Shown here: positions 54,999-62,762 of the stretch, in pieces
How positions within the stretch are numbered: position 1 is the first letter of the stretch
Layout: every line of letters begins with the position of its first letter
From: Pseudaquabacterium terrae
Lineage (GTDB): Bacteria > Pseudomonadota > Gammaproteobacteria > Burkholderiales > Burkholderiaceae_C
DNA: 64,000 nt
Assembly: GCF_013266755.1 (NCBI RefSeq)
Contig: NZ_JABRWJ010000008.1
Span: 372,001 to 436,000, forward strand
Direction of reading: 5' to 3'
Program-made: the position numbers and the translations under genes
Notes under the pieces: generated by a model
What the model was told of the DNA's origin: nothing
Database searches by the model: none
What the model saw: the letters and a program-made list of their open reading frames with translations, nothing else

Positions 54999-55424
54999 AT
55001 GGCCATGCAGTTGACAGGCGGCGGCGGCCCGGACGAGGTCGTCGCCAGCATCAACACCACGCCGCTGGTCGACGTGATGCTGGTGCTGCTGATCATCTTC
55101 CTGATCACGATCCCGGTCGTGAACTTCTCGGTGCCGGTGGAGCTGCCGAAGCTGCGCAACGCACTGCGCGAGAGCCGGCCGAAAGACATCGTGATCACCG
55201 TCGACGCGCGCGGCGGCCTGCACTGGTTCGACGCGCCGGTCGCCAGCCAGGCGGCGCTCGTCGAGCGGCTGAGGGCGGTTGCGAAGCAGGACCCGCAGCC
55301 GGAGGTGCACATCCGCGGTGATGCGTCCAGCCGCTACGCGCCGGTGGGCCGCGTGCTGCTGGCCTGCCAGCGCGCCGGCATCGCGAATGTCGGCTTCATC
55401 ACCGAACCGGCGGCGAGGTCGTGA
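54999..55424 (+). CDS. exbD: ExbD-type protein, first copy
   Basis: This 141-residue protein has a short cytoplasmic start, then one membrane segment with the proton-pathway Asp: INTTPLVDVMLVLLIIFLI. The periplasmic domain follows (IVITVDARGGLHWFDAPV). It follows exbB by 13 bp and its stop overlaps the start of the second exbD (TGATG). Confidence 0.92.
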   Translation: MAMQLTGGGGPDEVVASINTTPLVDVMLVLLIIFLITIPVVNFSVPVELPKLRNALRESRPKDIVITVDARGGLHWFDAPVASQAALVERLRAVAKQDPQPEVHIRGDASSRYAPVGRVLLACQRAGIANVGFITEPAARS

Positions 55425-55876
55425 TGGCCGGCCGTGAATTGAAACGCCTGCGCGCGCGCCGCACTGCGGGCAGCGCCGCCGCCGAGCCGATCGTCGACGT
55501 CAACACGACGCCGCTGATCGACGTGATGCTGGTGCTGCTGGTGATGCTGATCATCACGATCCCGGTGCAACTGCACGCGGTGAACCTGAACCTGCCGGTC
55601 GGACCGCCGCCGGCCGCCGATCACAAGCCCGAGGTCGTGCGCATCGACATCGATGCGGCGGGTGCGCTGCACTGGAACGGCCAGCCGCTCGCCGACGCCG
55701 CGGAGCTGCGCCAGCGCCTCGATGCGGCCGCGACGCAAGCGCTGACGCCTGAAATACACGTCCGGCCCGACCAGGCCGCGCGCTACGACCGCTTCGCCGA
55801 CGTGATGGTGGCCGCCGACCGCGCCGGCCTCGTCAAGCTCGGCGTGGTCGGCAGCGAACAGTTTGTCGACGAATGA
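55424..55876 (+). CDS. exbD: ExbD-type protein, second copy
   Basis: This 150-residue ExbD paralogue has VNTTPLIDVMLVLLVMLIITI with the channel Asp and a periplasmic domain (VVRIDIDAAGALHWNGQPL). It overlaps the first exbD gene by one base. The two are clearly different in sequence, so they may form a mixed dimer in the ExbB pore or serve different TonB proteins. Confidence 0.92.
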   Translation: MAGRELKRLRARRTAGSAAAEPIVDVNTTPLIDVMLVLLVMLIITIPVQLHAVNLNLPVGPPPAADHKPEVVRIDIDAAGALHWNGQPLADAAELRQRLDAAATQALTPEIHVRPDQAARYDRFADVMVAADRAGLVKLGVVGSEQFVDE

Positions 55877-55886
55877 GGACTTCTGC

Positions 55887-56576
55887 ATGAGTGCGATTCT
55901 TCTGCCGGGCGGTGCGCCCGTTTCCCGCGGCCATGCGGCGCGTGCCTTGCCCGGGGCCGGACAGCGTGGCACCGGGCTGGCCGTGGTGCTCGGCGTGCAC
56001 GTGCTGGCGGCCTGGGCGCTGAGCTCGGGGCTCGCGCGCGACGCGATCGAGGTGGTCAGGAAGCCGATCCAGATGGCCATCGTGCCGGAAGTGCCGCCGC
56101 CACCGCCGCCGCCGAAGGCCGAGAAGCTGATCGAGCGGCCCAAGCCCGCGACACCGCCGCCGCCGGCTTACGTGCCGCCGCCCGAAGTCGCGGTGGCGCC
56201 GCCGACGGCGCCGGTGATCCAGGCGGTGCAGTCCGCCGAGCCGCCGAAGGAGCCCGCGGTGATCGCGCCGCCGGCCCCACCGGCGCCGCCCGCGCCGCCG
56301 CCGCAGCCGGTGGCCATCAAGCGCGAGATCAGCGTCGCGTGCCCCGGCTACGAAGCGATCCTCGGCCAGGCGCTGGAGGAGGCGATCGAACGTGTCGGCC
56401 TGCGCGGCACCGTGCACACGCTGATCCGAATCCGCGGCAACCAGGTGGCCGAGGTCGTGCCGCAATCCGGTCCCAAGGAGTACCACAAGTACGTGCAGGC
56501 CGCGGTCAAGCGCATGCGCTGCTCGGCCGGGGGTGCGGACGAGGTGTTGGTGACGCTGCCGGTGGTGTTCTCGTGA
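55887..56576 (+). CDS. tonB: TonB-family energy transducer
   Basis: This 229-residue protein starts at MSAILLPGGAPVSRG. One membrane segment (about 31-50, LAVVLGVHVLAAWALSS) is followed by a long Pro-rich spacer typical of TonB (PEVPPPPPPPKAEKLIERPKP). The C-terminal domain (about 150-229) has the TonB-like LRGTVHTLIRIRGNQVAEV, and a Cys pair brackets it (ACPG, MRCS). It should span the periplasm to energise an outer-membrane receptor; no such receptor gene is in the window. Confidence 0.88.
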   Translation: MSAILLPGGAPVSRGHAARALPGAGQRGTGLAVVLGVHVLAAWALSSGLARDAIEVVRKPIQMAIVPEVPPPPPPPKAEKLIERPKPATPPPPAYVPPPEVAVAPPTAPVIQAVQSAEPPKEPAVIAPPAPPAPPAPPPQPVAIKREISVACPGYEAILGQALEEAIERVGLRGTVHTLIRIRGNQVAEVVPQSGPKEYHKYVQAAVKRMRCSAGGADEVLVTLPVVFS

Positions 56577-56580
56577 CGCT

Positions 56581-56599
56581 GACTCGAACAAAGCGAGTC
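56581..56599 (+). terminator. short hairpin after the tonB gene
   Basis: GACTCG pairs with CGAGTC across a 7-base loop four bases after the tonB stop. There is no U-run, so it may be a weak or Rho-assisted end. The rest of the 219-bp gap before the next gene shows nothing. Confidence 0.35.
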
Positions 56600-56795
56600 C
56601 GCCGAGCGAGCAGCAGCCAAGTCATTGGTCAATGGGAGCATCGCAAGGGCGCGAAAGTCCGTCGCGGCCGAGCCCTTCGCCGTCCCTGACCTCGGGCGCA
56701 CAAGAAAGTCGGCCGCGGGCAGCAAATGGTTCCGTGGGATAGGACCGCTCTCAGCCATGAGCGGGTGCTCCCGAACGTCCGCGGTGGCCTGGCGC

Positions 56796-57452
56796 CTACG
56801 ACCGGGCCCGCAACCGCTTGTTCATGCGCTCCGGGAATTTGCGGTTCTTGAAGAGGTCGATGACGTCTTGAAGACCCAGATACCTGCCGCCCGGACCTTC
56901 CTTGCCCATGACGTTCAACAACACCGGCCACTCGCCGATCATCAGCGCCCGGTCGATGGACCGCCTGCGTCCTGCGGCGCGCGCGAAATTCGCGTCCATG
57001 TAGGCGCGCAGTTCCGGCAATCCCAGGCCGAGTTCCGACGATCCATCGTCGTTCGTTTTCTCCTTGGCGAAGCCCCGAAGCCTCGACACTTCCTTCGCAT
57101 CGATGGCACCGCGGGCGTCCAGGAGCCCGGATCCCACGCCCTTCTTGTCGAGCGGCCCGCCACGAAGCGCATTCAGCTGCAAGCCGTGCCACTGGGTATC
57201 GGCCAGCGACAGGGGGCCCAATCCGTTCGCCACCGAGCCGATGGCGTAGACCGCCATGCGCGGCAGCACAGGACGGCCATCGCCGGCGCGGGCCGTGGCC
57301 GCCACGACTGCCGCGACCTTCGCCAGTGGTTCGCGGTCATCGGCCAACTCTCCCGTCGCCACGAGCGCACGCAGGAAAGGACATGGATTGTTTGCCGACA
57401 CAGGGTGCGGCCCGCCCGACTTCTTGCCCACGGTATCTCCAGGAACTGGCAT
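56796..57452 (-). CDS. hypothetical protein with N-terminal PCP motif
   Basis: This 218-residue protein starts at MPVPGDTVGKKSGG. The conserved-looking region near residue 23 reads NNPCPFLRALVATGEL, and the motif PCP followed by LxALxxxG resembles the heme-thiolate (family 2) peroxidases, in which that Cys binds heme. Further motifs of that family are not evident, so this is a weak hint. The rest contains LLDARGAIDAKEVSRLRGFA, similar to an EF-hand-like or helical domain, and a basic end (MNKRLRARS). The 353 bp before the next gene hold no convincing gene. Confidence 0.55.
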   Translation of the reverse strand: MPVPGDTVGKKSGGPHPVSANNPCPFLRALVATGELADDREPLAKVAAVVAATARAGDGRPVLPRMAVYAIGSVANGLGPLSLADTQWHGLQLNALRGGPLDKKGVGSGLLDARGAIDAKEVSRLRGFAKEKTNDDGSSELGLGLPELRAYMDANFARAAGRRRSIDRALMIGEWPVLLNVMGKEGPGGRYLGLQDVIDLFKNRKFPERMNKRLRARS

Positions 57453-57805
57453 TGTTTCCGTCTCTTGGCCCGACTTCGTCGGCTGCCCGCTTGCTGCTGT
57501 CGTCGCCCGATGCACACCACGGACCAGAAGGCGCGCCCTGCCGCTGCACGACGCTGCGGCCGAGTATCAGCGTCGCCTCGACGGTCCAGGCTGGATCGTG
57601 ACTCCGGCCGACCGCACCGTCCGTGCGGTGCCGAACATCGCCCGCGGTGGACGCTGACGCGCCGCGATCCGCTCGAGAACGCACTGACCAGGCTGCGTCG
57701 AGGCCGGCCTGGTCGCTCAGCCCCTGCCGGCGGCAATGTCTTACACCGCGAGCGATCAGGTTGCCAGGGGTCTTGGCCAGAATGCTGTTATCTGCGTAGA
57801 ACGTC

Positions 57806-59485
57806 ATGGAGCAACATAGCGATCCACAGGAGGCGAATGTGGCATCTGCGTCAACGGCAAATAGACCGCACGGCGTCGTCAGTCTGATCGACTATGTTTG
57901 GGGCGCGATCCTGCTGATCCCAGCCGTGACCATCTTTTCATCCACGCATGTCTCGGATCTCGGCGCCGCCTACCCCCTTGCCGCGACCGCAGGGTTCTTT
58001 GGCTTACTTCGGGCGATCCTAGGGCTTCGAGTATTCGTGGTCCTGACATACGTCCCGGCGCTGTTCGGCGTTCTAGCCGTGGGAGCCGACCTTCTACGCG
58101 ATGTCAACCTTCTCGAGGCGGCCTTGATTCGGCCGGACCCGCACGAAGCGTGGCCAGTAATTCAGCCTCATGTTCACTGGATAGGCCTGACCGCGGTCCT
58201 GCTCGCCGTGCCGATCTGGGTGTTGTTTCGCACTCCGTCAACCCGGACGGCGCGCGGGAAGTGGCCTTCGGCCATACTTGCGGCAATCACTTTCGCCGCA
58301 GTCACATGCGGCGCCGTCTTTCATGACACCGTGTTGCGCGCGTGGCCGCTGAATGTGATTTCCGTTGCCGCGGCTTCTGCGATCGGCCGTGACGAATTCA
58401 TCTCGACGGCGTTGCCATATGCGCCCATTAACCCCCGTTCGGCGTCCGCGAGTTGGGGCGTCTCGCGGTTGCCGGGACTTCACCCGCAGAACGAGACATA
58501 CGTCCTCATCATCGGGGAATCAGTGCGTGCCGACCGGCTCGGCGCATGCGGGGGCCAAAAGCAGGTCGCCATCAGCCATCGAGACGCGATCATCTATTGC
58601 GATGTGACGTCCGGATCCAGCAGCACGCATACGTCGGTCCCTCTGCTCATCTCGCGCGAAATGCCTGGCGGTGCATTTCGGGTCAGCAAGGACGCAACAT
58701 TCATGAAGGCTTTCGAGGAAGCTGGATTTCACACCTATTGGCTTGCCGTCCAGGAAAGAGGCATTGCGTGGCCTGACGCCAACACCGAAATGTTCGTAAC
58801 AACAAAGAAGACCGATCGAGAAAGCCTTCTGCCATTGCTCAGATTGGTGCTCGCGCAGAACGCGCCCAAGAAATTGATCTTGGTGCATGCCTACGGCGCA
58901 CACTTTTCGTACTGCGATCGCTATGAGCCCGCAACAGCTACTTTCCAGGCCGACTGCTCGAAGCTTTCTGAGCTCCCAGATGATTCCACCCTGCCGGATT
59001 TCATCCGCGCCTACGACAACGCCGTAGCCGAGTCCCTCCGATTCGTCGATGCTGTGATCTCAGAGCTAGGGCAGGCGGGCGGCTCGTCCTTCGTGATGTA
59101 CACGGCTGACCATGGTGAGAACTTGCTTGACGACGGACGAAAACTTTTTCAACACGCGCTGAAGAATCCGACGCGCTGGGACACGACAGTCCCGGCCGTA
59201 ATGTGGGCGAGCGATGAATGGCGCGCCAGCAACTCCGCGCGTTGGGAACGGCTCCGTGCCAACCATGAAGCCATGGCGATGCATGCCGATCTTGTGCCCA
59301 CCCTGCTCGGTTCAGCGGCCATTAGATATGTCGACGAGCGGCAAGTGGCTGTCGATCTCGGAGCGATGTCACCGGCTGCCGATAGAACCCGGTGGGTAAT
59401 GCGACGTCTCGGTGAGAAGGTTGATGGCGATCAACTGCGCCTAGTACATCCCCGGGGGGCAATAGGCGCGGGGACCGGAAAGTGA
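57806..59485 (+). CDS. phosphoethanolamine-transferase-like membrane enzyme
   Basis: This 559-residue protein has an N-terminal membrane part of four to five segments (about 26-185) and a large C-terminal alkaline-phosphatase-fold domain of the EptA/sulfatase type. The domain contains LIIGESVRADRLGACGG, the catalytic Thr region SGSSSTHTSVPLLIS, and the metal site YTADHGENL. Known relatives move phosphoethanolamine from phosphatidylethanolamine to lipid A or surface glycans. The Cys-rich CMFS part of true EptA is replaced here, so the acceptor may differ. The gene uses visibly more A/T-ending codons than its neighbours, a sign of transfer. Confidence 0.82.
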   Translation: MEQHSDPQEANVASASTANRPHGVVSLIDYVWGAILLIPAVTIFSSTHVSDLGAAYPLAATAGFFGLLRAILGLRVFVVLTYVPALFGVLAVGADLLRDVNLLEAALIRPDPHEAWPVIQPHVHWIGLTAVLLAVPIWVLFRTPSTRTARGKWPSAILAAITFAAVTCGAVFHDTVLRAWPLNVISVAAASAIGRDEFISTALPYAPINPRSASASWGVSRLPGLHPQNETYVLIIGESVRADRLGACGGQKQVAISHRDAIIYCDVTSGSSSTHTSVPLLISREMPGGAFRVSKDATFMKAFEEAGFHTYWLAVQERGIAWPDANTEMFVTTKKTDRESLLPLLRLVLAQNAPKKLILVHAYGAHFSYCDRYEPATATFQADCSKLSELPDDSTLPDFIRAYDNAVAESLRFVDAVISELGQAGGSSFVMYTADHGENLLDDGRKLFQHALKNPTRWDTTVPAVMWASDEWRASNSARWERLRANHEAMAMHADLVPTLLGSAAIRYVDERQVAVDLGAMSPAADRTRWVMRRLGEKVDGDQLRLVHPRGAIGAGTGK

Positions 59486-59587
59486 CAAATCCTAGGCCGA
59501 AGCCGGGGCAAGCCCTCGCGCGTCGATTTCCGCGCACTCGACCCATCTTCGAACTGAACGGAGAGCCAACGCGCGCTACGCGCCGCC

Positions 59588-60142
59588 TCAGTCGGCGCCG
59601 GCGCGGTAGCTCCAGCGCGGCGTGATGAACAGCACCACGAGCGACACCAGCGCCAGCACGATCGCGCCCTGGAAGAACCACGGCGCTGCGGCGATGCGCT
59701 GCGGGTAGATGGTCCATGCCGCGCCCAGCCCGATCGCATTGCCGCCGGCGGCCAGCAGCGTCGTTGCGATGTCGTGGAAACGCCGCGCGCGGTTCGCGCC
59801 CTGCGACCAGCGTGGCTCGGTGTTGTAGCTCGGCAGCGCAAGGTGCGCATCGTTGAGCTGCTCGAGCGCCGCGAGGAAGGTGCGCAGGTTGGTGATCGCG
59901 CGCTCGGCCTTGTAGTTCAGCAGCGCGAGGCAGGTCGAGGCCAGCGGAAAGCCGAGCAGCAGCCACTCGACGGGCGCGGGCTCGGCGCCCGGCGCCGGCC
60001 GCAGCGCGACCAGCGCCGCCAGCAGGCTGACCACCAATGTGACGTACAGCGTCAGCGCCTGCTGGCGCTGCGCGATGCGCGCGTTGACCTCCTGGTAGGC
60101 GGCGATGAAGCGGTAGTTCGCATCGACGGCGGGCACGGGCAT
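59588..60142 (-). CDS. membrane protein of unknown function
   Basis: This 184-residue protein has two paired membrane regions: about 28-65 (LTLYVTLVVSLLAALVAL and LLLGFPLASTCLALLNY) and about 128-175 (LLAAGGNAIGLGAAW and ALVSLVVLFITP). A cytoplasmic-looking helical region lies between them. It starts at MPVPAVDANYRFIAAYQEVN. No family is recognised. It is the last of the leftward genes of this end of the window, but 39 bp beyond the lectin gene. Confidence 0.6.
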   Translation of the reverse strand: MPVPAVDANYRFIAAYQEVNARIAQRQQALTLYVTLVVSLLAALVALRPAPGAEPAPVEWLLLGFPLASTCLALLNYKAERAITNLRTFLAALEQLNDAHLALPSYNTEPRWSQGANRARRFHDIATTLLAAGGNAIGLGAAWTIYPQRIAAAPWFFQGAIVLALVSLVVLFITPRWSYRAGAD

Positions 60143-60181
60143 GGCGCGCAGTATGCGTCGGGCCTGCGCGCCGTCGAGCGC

Positions 60182-60886
60182 CTACTGCGCCGCGAAGCAG
60201 TACAGCAGCCCCGCGCCGCCGCTGCTGATCAGCTTGGCCTGGCTGCAGCCGCGGCTGCCGTGCGCCGAGTTCCACGAGGTGTTGTTGCCGCCGGTGCGGT
60301 CGAAGTGGCCGACCTGCGCCGAGCCGTCCTCGGCGCTGCTGGTGTAGTTGCGGCAGGTCTTGTCGGCGCCGTCGGGGAAGGCGCGGCCGTCGGTCGTCGA
60401 GCCGGTCAGGATGTCGTGCTCGTTCGGCCGGTCGCCCTGGCCCTTGACCGGTTCGCCCTTCTCGGTCAGCGCGGTGCCCCGGCTCAGGTTGTTGCCCAGC
60501 CGTGCGAGCTCGAGCTCGTCGCCGTGCAGGTGCGCGACGTCGCGCGCGATGACCTGGCCGCGCACGTTGGTCCACGGGCCTTTGCCGATGCGCTCGCGTG
60601 CATGCACCGCCGGCTGCCCGTTCGCGGCCTGCGCGCTGAGGTAGGCGCGCCAGGTCTTGTACGGGTTGCCCGCCGCGTCGGCGAGTTTCTGGCAGTGCGC
60701 GTCGGCGCCGGGCAGGCCGCCGTAGTTCGCGCCGTTGCCGGCGCCGGTGCTGGTGACGAAGAAGGTGAACGGCGGTGGGGGTGGCGCGGAAGCGCCGGGC
60801 GCGGGCGTGGGCACGGCGGTCTGGGCGGCGGCGAACGGCGCGGCCAGGCAGAGCAGCGTGGTCGCGAGGGGGGTGCGGAGCTTCAT
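60182..60886 (-). CDS. secreted NC10/endostatin-like lectin-domain protein
   Basis: This 234-residue protein starts at MKLRTPLATTLLCLAAPFAAAQ, a signal peptide, followed by a Pro-rich linker. The remaining domain has FFVTSTGAGNGANYGGLPGADAHCQKLADAAG, TWRAYLSAQ, ARERIGKGPWTNVRG and CSQAKLISSGGAGLLYCFAA. This is the Collagenase NC10/endostatin (C-type-lectin-like) family found in many betaproteobacteria. It is probably periplasmic or outer-surface; the ligand is unknown. It lies just after the cytochrome gene. Confidence 0.8.
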   Translation of the reverse strand: MKLRTPLATTLLCLAAPFAAAQTAVPTPAPGASAPPPPPFTFFVTSTGAGNGANYGGLPGADAHCQKLADAAGNPYKTWRAYLSAQAANGQPAVHARERIGKGPWTNVRGQVIARDVAHLHGDELELARLGNNLSRGTALTEKGEPVKGQGDRPNEHDILTGSTTDGRAFPDGADKTCRNYTSSAEDGSAQVGHFDRTGGNNTSWNSAHGSRGCSQAKLISSGGAGLLYCFAAQ

Positions 60887-60908
60887 CGTCGTGGATGGGT
60901 GTGGAGGG

Positions 60909-61373
60909 TCAGTTGCGGTAGTCGTCATGGCAGGCCTTGCAGCTGCGCTGCAGGTTGCCGAACTGGGCCTTGATGGCAGTCAGGTCGCCGGTCAACGCGA
61001 CGCGGTGCAGCTCACTGGCTTCCTTCGCGAAGGCGGCGGATTTCGCGCCGACGCCGGAGCCGTCGCTGAACAGCGTCGGCTTGACAGTGGTTTCATGCCA
61101 GCCCTTGCCGGTCTCGGTGCCCGGGCGGAACAGGCTGCCGAGCCCGCCGTTGGCCAGCGCCGCGACGATCGCCGCGGCGCGCGCGACCTCGTCCTTCTGG
61201 AAGCTGCCGTCGACGTTGCTCTTGATGCGCGCGACGTTCCACGCGATGGTCTGGTAGGCCGACTGGCGCCATTTGATGAGCTGCTCGGGTTTCGGCGGCT
61301 GTTGCGCGTGGGCCAGCGCGGGCAGCGCGAGCGCTGCGGCGAGCACGAGTGCGCGAGGGAAGGGGGCAGGCAT
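60909..61373 (-). CDS. class II cytochrome c (cytochrome c-prime type)
   Basis: This 154-residue protein has a signal peptide (MPAPFPRALVLAAALALPALAHAQ) and a C-terminal heme-binding Cys145-Lys-Ala-Cys-His149 four residues from the end of the typical four-helix bundle. Class II cytochromes carry electrons or bind NO in the periplasm. A longer start 39 bp upstream is possible but spoils the signal peptide. The neighbouring peroxiredoxin and diheme cytochrome are in the same direction. Confidence 0.9.
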   Translation of the reverse strand: MPAPFPRALVLAAALALPALAHAQQPPKPEQLIKWRQSAYQTIAWNVARIKSNVDGSFQKDEVARAAAIVAALANGGLGSLFRPGTETGKGWHETTVKPTLFSDGSGVGAKSAAFAKEASELHRVALTGDLTAIKAQFGNLQRSCKACHDDYRN

Positions 61374-61426
61374 GGGCAAGAAGGGTCCTCGTGGTTGAAT
61401 GAATCGGAATGTCATGACACGCGAAG

Positions 61427-62020
61427 TCAACGGCCAAGCGCCTTGACCGCGGCGAGCGTGCGCGCGACGTTGTCGCGCGGCGAGACGCCACCGATCGCCG
61501 CGGCGATGCGCCCGTCGCGACGGATCACGAAGGTCGTGCGCTCGACGCGGTCGTGGGCAATCGCCTCGCCGCGCTGGTTCTTCTGGTCGGCTTGCGCCGC
61601 CTGCAGCTGCAACGCGTAGCGGCGCGCGATGCGGCCGTCGGAATCGGAGGCGACCGGGAACTTGCCGGCGCACGACTGCGGATCGGCCGAGAAGGCATTC
61701 AGCCGCTCGATGTGATCGAGCGACACGCCGACGAGCGTGGCGCCGGCGGCGGCGAACTCCGCGGCCGCTTCGGCGAAGCCGCGCGCCTGCAGGCTGCAGC
61801 CGCCGGTGAACGCGGCCGGATAGAACCAGACGACCACCGGGCCGCGCGACAGTGCATCGGCGAGCCGGTAGTCGATCGTGCGGCCGGCAAGCGACGCCGG
61901 CGCGCTGAACGTGGGCGCGGCATCACCTTCGGCCAGCGCGGCGTGCGCGGCCGGCAGGGCGTGCAGAGACGCCAGCAGCGCGGCGGCGCGAGCGATCGTG
62001 TGTCGAAGCGACAGGGGCAT
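61427..62020 (-). CDS. periplasmic peroxiredoxin (AhpC/TSA family)
   Basis: This 197-residue protein has a signal peptide (MPLSLRHTIARAAALLASLHALPAAHA). The peroxidatic Cys75 is in YPAAFTGGCSLQ; the usual TPxC is replaced by TGGC. A second Cys117 (DPQSCAGKFP) may resolve the disulfide. It should reduce peroxides in the periplasm. Being set between two c-type cytochromes suggests the latter could be its electron source, though that is inference. Confidence 0.85.
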   Translation of the reverse strand: MPLSLRHTIARAAALLASLHALPAAHAALAEGDAAPTFSAPASLAGRTIDYRLADALSRGPVVVWFYPAAFTGGCSLQARGFAEAAAEFAAAGATLVGVSLDHIERLNAFSADPQSCAGKFPVASDSDGRIARRYALQLQAAQADQKNQRGEAIAHDRVERTTFVIRRDGRIAAAIGGVSPRDNVARTLAAVKALGR

Positions 62021-62027
62021 GGGCAAC

Positions 62028-62744
62028 TCAGCGGAAAGGCTTGTGGGGGTCGTGGCAGTCGTTGCAGGCCTGCGCGATCGAACGCGCGGCCCGCGCCGCG
62101 CCGACGTAGTCCTGCGCCGCGAGCAACGCGGGAATCGACGCGGCCTGCACACGTCCGGCGTGCGAGACCTGTTGCGCGTCGGCTGCTGGATATTCGTGCA
62201 CGAAATAACGCTCCATGCGCGCGTACAGGTCCTCCAGCACGCGGGCATCGGCCTGCGCCGCCGCGGCGTGCTGCGCCGCGATGTGGCGCTGCACGCTGAC
62301 GCTCCTCTGGTCGATCACGCGCATCCAGCGGCCGAACTCGAGCTGCGATGTCTTCTGCGCGAGCGGCGACTTGTTCTTGTAGACCTCGTGACAGGCCTTG
62401 CAGCTGCGCGTGAGCTGGTCCAGCGCGTCCTGCGCCGCATCGAAGTCGCCGGCCCGCACGGCGCCGGCAACCGCCGACGCATGCTGCTGCGACGCTCGCG
62501 CGAGCTCGACGCCGCGCGCCGCATCGCCGCGCGCGGCGTAGTGGCCCTCGACCTGGCGGAAGAAGCCGCGCAGCTCCTCGGCCTCGGCCAGCGCCTTCGG
62601 ATGCTTCAGGCTGACGTTCGAATCGAGGCTGCGCAGCGTGTCCTCGGCATCGCGCATCGCGTCGGCCGACAGCTCGGCACCGGCGGCCAGCACGGTCGCC
62701 ACCAGCGCCAGCGGCAGCGCCGTGGCGAGCAGCAGCTTACGCAT
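62028..62744 (-). CDS. diheme cytochrome c
   Basis: This 238-residue protein has a signal peptide (MRKLLLATALPLALVATVLA) and two heme-binding motifs, CKACH at 115-119 and CNDCH at 227-231. The two halves are separately helical and each resembles a class II cytochrome, so it may be a tandem duplication. It is 18 bp after the DUF1501 gene and 7 bp before the peroxiredoxin, so all are one operon. Confidence 0.88.
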   Translation of the reverse strand: MRKLLLATALPLALVATVLAAGAELSADAMRDAEDTLRSLDSNVSLKHPKALAEAEELRGFFRQVEGHYAARGDAARGVELARASQQHASAVAGAVRAGDFDAAQDALDQLTRSCKACHEVYKNKSPLAQKTSQLEFGRWMRVIDQRSVSVQRHIAAQHAAAAQADARVLEDLYARMERYFVHEYPAADAQQVSHAGRVQAASIPALLAAQDYVGAARAARSIAQACNDCHDPHKPFR

Positions 62745-62762
62745 CGGTCGGTCGACGCGCCG

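Noticed and set aside
57453-57805. Possible small genes in the 353-bp gap before the phosphoethanolamine-transferase-like gene
   Set aside because: Several frames are open on both strands but all are Arg-rich with no ribosome site and no recognisable motif.
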